Source: an uncultured Collinsella sp. (GTDB lineage: Bacteria; Actinomycetota; Coriobacteriia; Coriobacteriales; Coriobacteriaceae). From it: 16,652 nt of DNA. A program made the position numbers and the translations under genes. Positions 6,599 to 14,406 of the stretch are shown here, in pieces. The notes beneath the pieces were generated by a model, which searched no databases, was not told where the DNA came from, and worked only from the letters and a program-made list of their open reading frames with translations. The stretch is from positions 1 through 16,652 of the forward strand of contig URNJ01000023.1 of assembly GCA_900549215.1 (NCBI GenBank), given 5' to 3'. Numbering within the stretch: the stretch's first letter is position 1; each line of letters begins with the position of its first letter.

Positions 6599-6632
6599 AT
6601 AAAAAACGCGGCGCTCCGACAAGAGCGCCGCG
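6599..6632 (-). terminator. Terminator/attenuator just upstream of the aminotransferase
   Basis: A perfect 10-bp GC-rich stem, CGCGGCGCTC (6607-6616) with GAGCGCCGCG (6623-6632), is followed on the minus strand by six T and then ATAT. It lies 69 bases after the nadE stop, so it may simply end nadE. However, the T-run ends only about 5 bases before the aminotransferase ribosome binding site. Any promoter of that gene must therefore lie upstream of, or within, the hairpin. Confidence 0.85.
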
Positions 6633-6700
6633 CGATACGGGCCATCAGATTGCAAAAGTGTAACGCTTGCAACCCCCGCATTGGTTCAATTTAGCCAACC

Positions 6701-8680
6701 TTAGTCAATTGGATTGAGCACGTCGATCTGCGCAAGCCACAAACGCGAACTGGCGTCACTCGGCATACGCCAATCGCCGCGCGGGCTGAGCGTCACCGAG
6801 CCCACCTTGGGACCATCGGGCAGGCAGCTGCGCTTAAACTGCTGGGCAAAGAAGCGACGATAGAACGTACGCAGCCACGTGTGGACGGTCTTGGCGTCGT
6901 AGACACCCTCGAAACTCTTGAGCGCCATGCGGTAGATCTTGCCCGGCTCAAAGCCAAAACGCAGCAGGTAGTAGAGGAAGTAGTCGTGCAACTCGTACGG
7001 GCCCACCAAATCCTCAGTCTTCTGCGCAATCTCGCCGTCGCCCGTGGGCGGCAGAAGCTCGGGAGATACCGGCGTATCGAGGATATCGAGCAAGACCTCG
7101 GCAATACGTCCGCCAAAGACATCAGCCGCATAGCGCACCAGATGGCGCACAAGCGTCTTGGGCACGCTCGCATTGACGGCATACATGCTCATGTGGTCTC
7201 CGTTATAGGTAGCCCAGCCGAGCGCCAGCTCCGACAGATCGCCCGTACCGATGACAAAACCGCCAGCCTGGTTGGCCAGATCCATCAGAATCTGCGTGCG
7301 CTCGCGGGCCTGGCTGTTCTCGTAAGTCACGTCCTGCACGGCAGGATCGTGCTCAATGTCCTTGAAGTGCTGCTCCACGGCCGCGTGGATCGAAACCTCG
7401 CGGAAGCTCACACCCAGGTCGCGGGCGAGCGACTCGGCATTCGACTTGGTGCGATGCGTCGTGCCGAAGCCGGGCATGGACACGGCCGTGATACCGGTGC
7501 GCGGCAGCCCCAGCGCATCAAAGGCGCGCACGGTCACAAGCAGTGCCAACGTGGAGTCCAGGCCGCCCGAAAGACCGATGACGGCCGCCTTGGTACCCGT
7601 ATGGGCAAGGCGGGTCTTGAGGCCGGCGGTCTGCAGGTCGAGGATGGTCTCGCAACGCTCGGCCAGGTCGCCATGGTCGGCCGGCACAAAGGGCGCGCGG
7701 GGGAAGACACGGTCGATGTCGCAGGCGTTGCGCAGGACGGGAGCCTCGGAGAGTGTGCTCTCAAAAGAGAACTCAACGGTCGTGGCCTCCGGCGCATCGT
7801 CCGCGCGCGCCCACGTCGTCGAGCGGCGGCGCTCGGCAACCAGACGGTCAAGATCGATATCGGCGACGGCCATATCGCAGGTAAGCAGTTTGGTGGCGGT
7901 GAGCTTGGAGCCATTTTCGTAGATAAGGTTCTCGCCCGCAAAGACCATATCAGTCGTGGACTCGCCCTCGCTCGCATCCGCATAGGCATAGGCGCAGTAC
8001 AGGCGTGCGCTTTGGTTAGAGATAAGGCTGCGGCGATAGTCTGCCTTGCCGATGATCTCGTCGGAAGCAGAGGGATTAAGGATCACCGTAGCGCCGGCAA
8101 GCGCCATCTCGGTCGAAGGGGGTGCCGGCACCCACAGGTCCTCGCAGATCTCAACCCCCAGCACCATATCCTCGGCACCTTCATCACAGCAGCGGTAGAC
8201 AAGCCCCGAACCCAGCGGAACCGGACCCTGACCGGCAAACTCGACCCACACGGGATCTGCGGGCGCCGGAGCAAACCAGCGGCGCTCGTAGAACTCGCCA
8301 TAGTTGGGCAGATACTTCTTGGCCGTGAGGCCCAAAAGCTCACCCGCGCAGCAAACGGCGGCGCAGTTGTAGATATTCTCGGCAACTGCAACGGGAAGAC
8401 CGATGGTAAAGACAATCGGCAGCTCACGAGTCTCGTCAAGGATATGCACCAGAGCAGCCTCGCAGGCATGCAGCAGCGTGCGATTATGGAACAGGTCGGC
8501 CGCGGTATAACCGGTCAAATTAAGCTCGGGCAGCACCAGCGCACGAATGCCGCGCTCGGCAGCCTCGCGAACAGCCGCCAGCGCAACCTCGGTATTGCCC
8601 TCGACATCGGCCACGCGAATCCGCGGCGACGCCGCCGCCACACGCAAAAAGCCATCAGACTGAGAAAGGTGAAGATTCAT
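6701..8680 (-). CDS. nadE: Glutamine-dependent NAD+ synthetase
   Basis: This 659-residue two-domain enzyme converts deamido-NAD to NAD with ATP, using ammonia released from glutamine. The N-terminal nitrilase-type glutaminase has the triad Glu52 (LPELNLTGY), Lys121 (TAKKYLPNYGEFYE) and Cys179 (GVEICEDLW). The synthetase domain begins near 340 and has the PP-loop SGGLDST at 371-377. The total length is like the long mycobacterial-type enzyme (about 680), not the short ammonia-dependent NadE. The start at 8680 has GGGAG seven bases upstream; an extension to 8707 lacks a ribosome binding site. It is transcribed divergently from the membrane protein at 8884. A TACAAT box (complement of 8729-8734) is a possible -10 without a good -35. 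Confidence 0.95.
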   Translation of the reverse strand: MNLHLSQSDGFLRVAAASPRIRVADVEGNTEVALAAVREAAERGIRALVLPELNLTGYTAADLFHNRTLLHACEAALVHILDETRELPIVFTIGLPVAVAENIYNCAAVCCAGELLGLTAKKYLPNYGEFYERRWFAPAPADPVWVEFAGQGPVPLGSGLVYRCCDEGAEDMVLGVEICEDLWVPAPPSTEMALAGATVILNPSASDEIIGKADYRRSLISNQSARLYCAYAYADASEGESTTDMVFAGENLIYENGSKLTATKLLTCDMAVADIDLDRLVAERRRSTTWARADDAPEATTVEFSFESTLSEAPVLRNACDIDRVFPRAPFVPADHGDLAERCETILDLQTAGLKTRLAHTGTKAAVIGLSGGLDSTLALLVTVRAFDALGLPRTGITAVSMPGFGTTHRTKSNAESLARDLGVSFREVSIHAAVEQHFKDIEHDPAVQDVTYENSQARERTQILMDLANQAGGFVIGTGDLSELALGWATYNGDHMSMYAVNASVPKTLVRHLVRYAADVFGGRIAEVLLDILDTPVSPELLPPTGDGEIAQKTEDLVGPYELHDYFLYYLLRFGFEPGKIYRMALKSFEGVYDAKTVHTWLRTFYRRFFAQQFKRSCLPDGPKVGSVTLSPRGDWRMPSDASSRLWLAQIDVLNPID

Positions 8681-8883
8681 AAGAATGCTCCCGTGCGTAG
8701 ACGCCATTCACAACAATTAGCAAACCCTATTGTAGTTCAACCGCCGAGTGTAACCGCATCCCACCAACTTGGTGAGCTATTGATGAGTTGATGGTATCTG
8801 TTAAATGTCACGTACGATTCACATCTGGTGGGTACCCTGATGGCTACATGAAACGAAGCAGATTTACACCGGGAGGGTCCCGC

Positions 8884-9837
8884 ATGACAACCAAGTACAC
8901 CGACGCGCCGCGCACGCGCGTCATGACACCGGCCGCGCTCAACAACGGCGTTCACGAAAACCATTCCATCGGACAGACCATGGCCATCGCGCCCAAAAAG
9001 GGCCTGTTCGATGACATTTCCATTCCCCAGATCATCGCCGGCGCTGCAGCTGCCGCCACGAGCGTCGCGCTTGCTTCCAAGATTGGTATCGCTGGTTCAG
9101 TAATTGGCGCCGCCGTGAGCTCGGTCATCACCGTTGTGTCCTCACAGGTCTATCGCCACTTTATCTCTGCCAGCGCCAAAGCCCTCAAAGGTACGCACGC
9201 CGCCGTCGACTACCCCGCCGGCGCCTATGAGCCCGTTGAATTTAATGCCGAAGAGCACCTGGGCGGCGCCGCGACTACGCAGGAGATGCGTCAGATTGCG
9301 GGGCGCGCGACCACGGCGCGCGTCGCCCCCAACAGTTTGCGCGCCAAGGCGGCGGCAGAGCGCAGCCAGACGCAAAAGAAGGTCATCATCTTCTCGATTG
9401 CGATCGCCATCGTCGCGGTCATCGCCTGCACTGGTGCCATCCTTATCACCACCGCCGGTGAGGGTCTGGGCGAGCGCCCCGAGCCAATCCTTTCGTCACG
9501 CACGACCGAGCGCGACGCGGATAGCTCCGGTCAATCGCAAAGCCAGCAGGACGACCCGCAGGGCACCCCCGCATCCGCCGACTCGTCCTCGAACGCCCCC
9601 GATCAATCGCAGGGCACCGATTCCTCTACGTCCAACAGCGGCACGCAATCCGGCACGACCGACTCAAGCCAAACGACTGACGGCTCTCAGCCGAGCACGG
9701 GTGACCAGACGAGCGGCAATGCATCGGGCACGGGATCTACCGACAACGGCAACACCAGTAACCCGAACAGCTCGAGCGGAACCGCTTCCGGCACGGCATC
9801 TGACAGCTCGAGCCAAGACACGGCATCGGGCAACTAA
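8884..9837 (+). CDS. Membrane protein of unknown function with Ser/Thr/Gly-rich tail
   Basis: I do not recognise this family. The 317-residue protein has a short polar N-terminus and an Ala/Val/Ser-rich hydrophobic stretch at about 48-85 (IIAGAAAAATSVALASKIGIAGSV and onward) that could form one or two helices. A cytoplasm-like basic linker (RAKAAAERSQTQKK) precedes a clear transmembrane helix at about 167-189. The tail from about 200 to the end is almost purely Ser, Thr, Gly, Gln, Asp and Asn, with no aromatic residues. By the positive-inside rule the tail would be outside the membrane, and such tails often act as flexible, possibly glycosylated, cell-wall spacers. No LPxTG or other anchor is visible. 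The start is set by GGGAGG at 8871-8876; the frame is open to 8788 without a better site. A strong terminator follows. Confidence 0.75.
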   Translation: MTTKYTDAPRTRVMTPAALNNGVHENHSIGQTMAIAPKKGLFDDISIPQIIAGAAAAATSVALASKIGIAGSVIGAAVSSVITVVSSQVYRHFISASAKALKGTHAAVDYPAGAYEPVEFNAEEHLGGAATTQEMRQIAGRATTARVAPNSLRAKAAAERSQTQKKVIIFSIAIAIVAVIACTGAILITTAGEGLGERPEPILSSRTTERDADSSGQSQSQQDDPQGTPASADSSSNAPDQSQGTDSSTSNSGTQSGTTDSSQTTDGSQPSTGDQTSGNASGTGSTDNGNTSNPNSSSGTASGTASDSSSQDTASGN

Positions 9838-9871
9838 GCACGTTTGTCTCTCATAGATAACCGACATGCAT

Positions 9872-9912
9872 AACGGGCGCGAACCGGCAACGGTCGCGCC
9901 CGTTTACCTTGG
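9872..9912 (+). terminator. Rho-independent terminator of the membrane-protein gene
   Basis: AACGGGCGCG (9872-9881) pairs with CGCGCCCGTT (9895-9904), and ACCG (9883-9886) with CGGT (9891-9894). The stem has 14 pairs, one bulged A and a GCAA (GNRA) tetraloop, followed by TTTACCTT. It lies 34 bases after the stop at 9837. Confidence 0.8.
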
Positions 9913-9975
9913 GCGACGAGATGGCAAGCCCCGTGCGATGGTAAGATGCTTTGGTGTGTAAAGAGGAGATTTGCC

Positions 9976-11274
9976 ATGAGCAAGACAATAGTTAAGCCCA
10001 CACTATCGCTGGGCAACCACATCTATCTGTATCGCCTGCTGCGCGATGCGATTGGGTGCGGCAAGCAAACGTTTATGACGCAGGTCGAGGAGGCACTCGC
10101 CGCCGGCGACATGGCCGCTTATGACCTGGGCTTTGAGTCCACGCGCGAGCTGCTCGAGGAGCTCGACGACTGCATTAAGCTGACCGTCTTTAAGGGCGGT
10201 CGCCTGTATGCCACCGTCATCGCCAACGAGGTCTGGGATGCCGCCCTTGCCAAAGGCGAGGACAAGCCCAAGGCTGCCAAGGGAGCCAAGCAGTCCTATA
10301 AAAAGAAAAAGCGCGGCGAGAAGGACCTCAAGGCCGTGCGTCCCAAGCACGTTAAGCGTCCCGAGCCCGAAGCCATGGTTGACGCCGCGCCGGAACCCGA
10401 GCCCGAGGCAGAGATCGAAATCGCTATTGAGGTAACAGCAGAAGCCGAAACCGAAATCGCCACCACGACCAATCCCAAAGTCATATCCGAGCAGGAAGCC
10501 ACTGCGGAGCTCGACGAGGCTCCCAAGTCGACAACCGAAGAAGCCGCCAGCCAACCCGAGACGCCTGCGTTCCAAAACGGCGATGTCTTTGGCAACGAGG
10601 CCGAGGACGATCAGTCCGACGAGCCCGCCGATCAAGGCGCTACCGAATCGACGCCAGAGCCCGAGACGCCGCAGCCTGCCATCTCGCTTACGGTCGTCTA
10701 TGACCCCGAGAACGCCAACGCCGGCATCACCACCATGGCGTCCACGCCCATCGAGGCAAAGTCGAGCGTCGAGAACGAGAATGCGGCGCAGGTTGAGGTT
10801 GAAAATGCAGCTGCAGACGCGCCCGTCACCGTGAAGCCCGCAGATTCCACGACCAGGCCGGAAGCGACGCCGGAGCCCGCACCCGTCATCGAGTCCGTGC
10901 CCGCCGCTGCTTGCGACCAAATTCCCGCACCGGCACCGGCTTCGGTACCCGCAGCGGCCCCAGCCCCCGCACCTGCAGTGCCCGCTATCCCCGAGGACTT
11001 CCCCGTCGATTTCGCAACCGAGGTCTTCTGCCCCGGCCCGCTTCTGCACCAGCTGTCGACCTATCTCCCCTACGGCGCCGACACCCTCGGCATTGTCGGC
11101 GAGTACTACTGGATCGCCCGCGAGCGCGGTACCATCGAGGCCGCGCGAAACCGCGCAAGCTTCCCCCTGCGCTACACGCAGCCCCACGAAGTCACCGTGC
11201 GCATCCGCCGCAACACCACCGGCGGTCTCGGAGCCACCTGGGCCATCGATAAAGTCGAAGAACCCGAGCAGTAA
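9976..11274 (+). CDS. Protein of unknown function, possible winged-helix N-terminus with long acidic Pro/Ala-rich linker
   Basis: I do not recognise this family. The 432-residue protein has three parts. Residues about 10-95 form a compact, helical, probably folded domain (IYLYRLLRDAIGCGKQTFMTQVEEAL, then LGFESTRELLEELDDCIKLTVFKGGRLYATVI). Its helix-helix-helix-strand-turn-strand order resembles OST-HTH/LOTUS winged-helix domains, but this is only an impression. Next comes a Lys-rich patch (KQSYKKKKRGEK). About 240 residues of Glu/Pro/Ala/Thr low complexity follow and end in alternating Ala-Pro. A folded C-terminal domain (about 342-432) contains LHQLSTYLPYGADTLGIVGEYYWIARERGTIEAAR. No signal peptide or membrane helix is seen, so it is probably cytoplasmic. 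The start has AAGAGGAGA at 9961-9969, six bases before the ATG. A strong terminator follows. Confidence 0.75.
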   Translation: MSKTIVKPTLSLGNHIYLYRLLRDAIGCGKQTFMTQVEEALAAGDMAAYDLGFESTRELLEELDDCIKLTVFKGGRLYATVIANEVWDAALAKGEDKPKAAKGAKQSYKKKKRGEKDLKAVRPKHVKRPEPEAMVDAAPEPEPEAEIEIAIEVTAEAETEIATTTNPKVISEQEATAELDEAPKSTTEEAASQPETPAFQNGDVFGNEAEDDQSDEPADQGATESTPEPETPQPAISLTVVYDPENANAGITTMASTPIEAKSSVENENAAQVEVENAAADAPVTVKPADSTTRPEATPEPAPVIESVPAAACDQIPAPAPASVPAAAPAPAPAVPAIPEDFPVDFATEVFCPGPLLHQLSTYLPYGADTLGIVGEYYWIARERGTIEAARNRASFPLRYTQPHEVTVRIRRNTTGGLGATWAIDKVEEPEQ

Positions 11275-11278
11275 CGAC

Positions 11279-11320
11279 AAACGGCTCAAATCCAAATCAG
11301 GATTTGAGCCGTTTTTATTT
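11279..11320 (+). terminator. Rho-independent terminator of the linker-protein gene
   Basis: A perfect 15-bp stem, AAACGGCTCAAATCC (11279-11293) with GGATTTGAGCCGTTT (11300-11314), has a 6-base loop and is followed by TTTTTATTTG. It begins five bases after the stop codon. Confidence 0.95.
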
Positions 11321-11339
11321 GTTGATGTTGCGTAACCAA

Positions 11340-11483
11340 CAGCGAGCGGGCCGCAAGTGCCCCAGGTTGCCGTGAAAGAGGAGCGACGCGTACTTCGCGC
11401 GAGCGACGGCTTGAACGACAAGATGGGGTGCTTGCGACCCGCGCCGCGTCGAGCAGTTACGCGGTTTGGTAAAACCGCGTAAC
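11340..11483 (-). repeat. 144-nt structured repeat element, copy B (downstream of ettA)
   Basis: Read on the minus strand from 11483, the first 28 bases are identical to copy A (12-bp hairpin, loop TACC; 11483-11456). Then follow AACTGCTCGACGCGGC (13 of 16 identical to copy A), a long stem arm at 11442-11425, ATCT, TTCAA, CGTCG, a small hairpin CGCG-AAGTA-CGCG (11399-11387) and CTCCTCTTTCACGGCA. The partner arm is at 11363-11346 and the closing TCGCTG at 11345-11340. The arms GCGGGTCGCAAGCACCCC and GGGGCACTTGCGGCCCGC pair at 15 of 18 positions plus one G-U, with a sequence unlike the arms of copy A. The element starts three bases after the ettA stop and points in the same direction as ettA. 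Just beyond its far end is another GCGTAAC (11331-11337), complementary to the GTTACGC at 11456-11462. Confidence 0.8.
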
Positions 11484-11486
11484 AAA

Positions 11487-13166
11487 TTAGTCACGCGTCA
11501 GCTTGCGGTGAATACGATGCGGCTGGGCTGCGTCCTCGCCCAGGCGCTCGATGCGGTTGGCCTGATAGGCCTCAAAGTTGCCCTCGAACCAATACCAGTT
11601 GCCCGGGTTCTCGTCGGTGCCTTCCCACGCCAGGATGTGCGTGGCAACGCGGTCCAGGAACATACGGTCGTGGCTAATGACCACCGAACAGCCCGGAAAC
11701 TCAAGCAGTGCAGCTTCGAGCGAGGACAGCGTCTCGACGTCGAGGTCGTTGGTGGGCTCGTCGAGGAGCAGCAGGTTGCCGCCCTGCTTGAGCGTGAGCG
11801 CCAGGTTCAGACGGTTGCGCTCGCCACCGGAGAGTACGCCAGCGCGCTTCTGCTGGTCCTGGCCCTTAAAGCCAAAGCTCGCCACGTACGCGCGGCTGGG
11901 GACCTCGGTCTCGCCCACCATCATGTGGTCCAGGCCATCCGAGACGACCTCCCACAGGTTCTTGTCGGGGTCGATGCCAGAACGGTTCTGGTCGACGTAG
12001 GAGATCTTGACGGTCTCGCCCACCTCGAGCTCGCCCGAAGTCAGCGGCTCCAGACCCACGATGGTCTTGAAGAGCGTAGTCTTGCCCACGCCGTTGGGGC
12101 CGATGACGCCCACGATGCCGTTGCGCGGCAGAGTGAATGATAGGTCGTCGATGAGCACACGACCATCGAACTCCTTGTGCAGGTGATGGGCCTCGAGTAC
12201 CTTGTTGCCCAGACGCGGGCCCACAGGGATGCGGATGTCAGTCCAGTCGAGCTTCTGGCTTGCGCGGGCCTCGGCCTCCATCTCCTCGTAGCGAGCCAGA
12301 CGGGCCTTGTTCTTTGCCTGGCGAGCCTTGGGCGAGCTGCGTACCCACTCGAGCTCGGCCTCCATGCGCTTGGCGAGCTTGGCGTCACGGTTGCCCTGAG
12401 CCTCGATACGCGCGGCCTTGGTCTCCAGATACGTTGAGTAGTTGCCCTTGTAGGGATAAAGGTGGCCACGGTCGACCTCGCAGATCCACTCGGCAACATT
12501 ATCCAAGAAGTAGCGGTCGTGCGTGACGGCAAGTACCGCGCCCTGGTAGTTGTGCAGGAAGTGCTCGAGCCACAGGATCGACTCGGCGTCCAGGTGGTTC
12601 GTGGGCTCGTCGAGCAGCAGCAGGTCGGGAGCCTCGAGCAGCAGCTTGCACAGGGCCACGCGGCGGCGCTCGCCGCCGGAAAGCACGTTAACCGGCATGT
12701 CAGAATCGGGCAGCTGCAGGGCGTCCATGGCCTGACCGAGCTTGGAATCGATATCCCAGCCGTCGGCGGCGTCAATCTCGTCTTGGAGCTTGCCCATCTC
12801 GGCCATGAGGGCGTCCATGTCGCAATCCGGGTCGCACATCTCCTCGCCGATCTTATTGAAGCGATCGACCTTGGCGATCATATCGCCAAACGCCATGCGC
12901 ACGTTCTCGATAACGGTCTTGTCGTCGTCGAGCGGCGGCTCCTGCTGCAGGATGCCCACAGTGTAGCCGGGGGTGAGCCTGGCATCGCCGTTGGAGACCT
13001 CCTCGATGCCGGCCATGATCTTGAGCAGGGTCGACTTGCCCATACCGTTGGGGCCCACGACGCCGATCTTGGCACCGGGGTAGAAGCTCAGGGTCACGTC
13101 GTCAAGGATCACCTTGTCGCCATGGGCCTTGCGAGCCTGATACATCTGGTAGATAAACTCTGCCAT
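11487..13166 (-). CDS. ettA: Energy-dependent translational throttle protein EttA (ABC-F ATPase)
   Basis: This 559-residue protein has two ABC domains and no membrane segment, the ABC-F layout. EttA binds the ribosomal E site and controls entry of the 70S initiation complex into elongation according to ATP/ADP. Walker A motifs are GPNGMGKST (38-46) and GPNGVGKTT (356-364). Signatures are LSGGE (162-166 and 445-449), and Walker B motifs LLLLDEP (182-188 and 465-471). An EttA-type arm insertion sits at about 95-140, and the interdomain linker with a charged helical hairpin at about 235-310. The C-terminus (RIERLGEDAAQPHRIHRKLTR) is diagnostic for EttA rather than Uup or resistance ABC-F proteins. 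AAAGGA lies 12 bases upstream of the ATG, a rather long spacing. The gene is monocistronic, and its stop abuts repeat copy B. Confidence 0.95.
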   Translation of the reverse strand: MAEFIYQMYQARKAHGDKVILDDVTLSFYPGAKIGVVGPNGMGKSTLLKIMAGIEEVSNGDARLTPGYTVGILQQEPPLDDDKTVIENVRMAFGDMIAKVDRFNKIGEEMCDPDCDMDALMAEMGKLQDEIDAADGWDIDSKLGQAMDALQLPDSDMPVNVLSGGERRRVALCKLLLEAPDLLLLDEPTNHLDAESILWLEHFLHNYQGAVLAVTHDRYFLDNVAEWICEVDRGHLYPYKGNYSTYLETKAARIEAQGNRDAKLAKRMEAELEWVRSSPKARQAKNKARLARYEEMEAEARASQKLDWTDIRIPVGPRLGNKVLEAHHLHKEFDGRVLIDDLSFTLPRNGIVGVIGPNGVGKTTLFKTIVGLEPLTSGELEVGETVKISYVDQNRSGIDPDKNLWEVVSDGLDHMMVGETEVPSRAYVASFGFKGQDQQKRAGVLSGGERNRLNLALTLKQGGNLLLLDEPTNDLDVETLSSLEAALLEFPGCSVVISHDRMFLDRVATHILAWEGTDENPGNWYWFEGNFEAYQANRIERLGEDAAQPHRIHRKLTRD

Positions 13167-13255
13167 TTGCCTGTTCTATCCTTTCTACCTGCTGTTTTCC
13201 TATTCTTGATTCGCTTTAAGTGGAAACGAAATGAGAAAACCAGCTCTGAAACGTA

Positions 13256-13284
13256 ACGAAAAGGGGCATGGTTGCCCACACCCC
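13256..13284 (-). terminator. Rho-independent terminator of the sdpR-sdpI operon
   Basis: On the minus strand GGGGTGTGG (complement of 13276-13284) pairs with CCATGCCCC (complement of 13263-13271). There are nine pairs including two G-U, with a GCAA tetraloop, followed by TTTTCGTT. It lies 67 bases after the sdpI stop and before ettA. Confidence 0.7.
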
Positions 13285-13350
13285 CTAATACTACCTGGGA
13301 AAAGTCCCCCGGAACATACTATGAACTGCGTACGCTAGTTTTCCGCAACC

Positions 13351-14055
13351 TTAACGAGCGGCTCGCTGCGATTTGCGCCACAGCAGATACGAGTAGACGT
13401 AGACGGCTCCAACCGAACCAAACGCCAGAACCGCAATCACCGCGGCGACGACTTCACTCGAAAGCACCGCACCTGCCACGCCCATCACAATCAGGCCAAT
13501 ACCCAACACCATAAAGCAGGCACCGCCAAAGCGCTGCGTACGGCGCCAGTTCTCGGGATCGGCAAGCGCCCAGGGCGTCTTGATACCAAGCGTATAGTTC
13601 TGCTTCACACGCGGCAAGTAGTTGCCTACGCCGATGAACAGCAAACCGATAGCACCGGAAATCAGCACGTTGACCGAACCGACCGCCGGCACCACGCCCC
13701 AGACCGTAAGCTCTCCCAGCCAGCTTACGGCACACATGAACAAGGTAAAGGCGATTACGAAGCCCTGATAGAACTTGCCCGAGGTTCGATATGCCTCACC
13801 TTTGGGATCGATGCGCGGCACCACGCGGAACATTGCGAGAAGCGCCAGCGGCAACGCGCCGAGCGCCGATGCCATCCAGCTAGGACCCCAACCGTCGACA
13901 GCGCCGTTCGCGCCCCAGTGCGTGGGAATCTGCGCAGGCAAGCTCGGCATCACCCAGAGATGCGCGGCAACATTAATAGCGCAGACCACAACAAGCATGG
14001 CCCACGCGCGCGACGATACCCCCGTGGCGTGAATGCCCTTGTTTTCGTTATTCAT
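13351..14055 (-). CDS. sdpI: SdpI-family immunity-like membrane protein
   Basis: This 234-residue integral membrane protein has about six predicted helices (near 17-35, 60-78, 98-114, 126-144, 178-198 and 202-224). The N-terminal part contains MPSLPAQIPTHWGANGAVDGWG, the DUF1648 pattern with P-x-H-x-x-x-x-G. The C-terminal half has the SdpI signature GNYLPRVKQNYTLGIKTPWAL followed by NWRRTQRFGG. In Bacillus subtilis SdpI protects against the SdpC toxin and sequesters SdpR at the membrane. The ATG at 14055 has GGAAGGTGA just upstream and overlaps the sdpR stop by eight bases; a GTG three codons earlier is less likely. No sdpABC-like toxin genes are in the window, so it may act against outside toxins or serve another role. 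The symbol is assigned by homology to the pair. Confidence 0.85.
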   Translation of the reverse strand: MNNENKGIHATGVSSRAWAMLVVVCAINVAAHLWVMPSLPAQIPTHWGANGAVDGWGPSWMASALGALPLALLAMFRVVPRIDPKGEAYRTSGKFYQGFVIAFTLFMCAVSWLGELTVWGVVPAVGSVNVLISGAIGLLFIGVGNYLPRVKQNYTLGIKTPWALADPENWRRTQRFGGACFMVLGIGLIVMGVAGAVLSSEVVAAVIAVLAFGSVGAVYVYSYLLWRKSQRAAR

Positions 14056-14326
14056 CCTTATCACCTTCCGTGTTTGTAAAGCCCATAAACCAACCGATCA
14101 AGTCCTGCATGACGGTGGTGTTTAAGCTGTAAACGATGTTTTGGCCATGACGTTCGTCGGTCACCAACCCGGCGTTTTTGAGCGTCGCCAAATGATGGCT
14201 CAATGACGGCTTGCTGATGTCAAAATGCTCGGCAAGCTCCCCAGCCGTGCGATTGCCCTCGCGCAGCAGTTCCAAAATGTGACGCCGTGTAGGATCGGCC
14301 AGCGCCTTAAAACCCTCTCCCGGCAT
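14048..14326 (-). CDS. sdpR: ArsR-family repressor, SdpR-like
   Basis: This 92-residue winged-helix repressor is close to the size of Bacillus SdpR (90). ALADPTRRHILELL (8-21) is the ArsR-family N-terminal helix, and ISKPSLSHHLATLKNAGLV (37-55) is the recognition helix-turn-helix. HGQNIVYSLNTTVMQDLIGWF closely follows the SdpR C-terminus. No metal-binding cysteines are present, which argues against an ArsR/SmtB metal sensor. The start at 14326 has AGGAGG four bases upstream; a 12-codon extension is unlikely. The sdpI start overlaps its stop, so the two are co-translated. Autorepression through the dyad at 14375-14390 is inferred. Confidence 0.9.
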   Translation of the reverse strand: MPGEGFKALADPTRRHILELLREGNRTAGELAEHFDISKPSLSHHLATLKNAGLVTDERHGQNIVYSLNTTVMQDLIGWFMGFTNTEGDKDE

Positions 14327-14360
14327 AGGACCTCCTCTCAGCATTTCGTTCGACGCGCAC

Positions 14361-14390
14361 ACTATACTCGATATTTAGATGTTTGTCTAA
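14361..14390 (-). promoter_or_regulatory. sdpR-sdpI promoter with overlapping operator
   Basis: On the minus strand TAGACA (complement of 14384-14389) and TATAGT (complement of 14361-14366) are separated by exactly 17 bases. The dyad TTAGA-N6-TCTAA (14375-14390) covers the -35 box and part of the spacer. It fits an ArsR-type operator, so SdpR bound there would block RNA polymerase. Confidence 0.75.
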
Positions 14391-14406
14391 CTATCTAATC
14401 TTACAC

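Noticed and set aside
5398..6663. 421-codon + strand frame opposite the aminotransferase
   Set aside because: It is a shadow of a conserved enzyme with all PLP motifs on the minus strand.
6881..8791. 636-codon open frame on the + strand opposite nadE
   Set aside because: It is antisense to a fully recognisable NAD synthetase, has no ribosome binding site and has a His/Arg/Gly-rich composition typical of the complement of GC-rich codons.
10003..11421. 472-codon frame on the minus strand opposite the linker-protein gene
   Set aside because: Its Gly/Leu/Arg-rich, low-complexity translation is the mirror of the Pro/Ala/Glu linker. It runs through a terminator and the repeat element.
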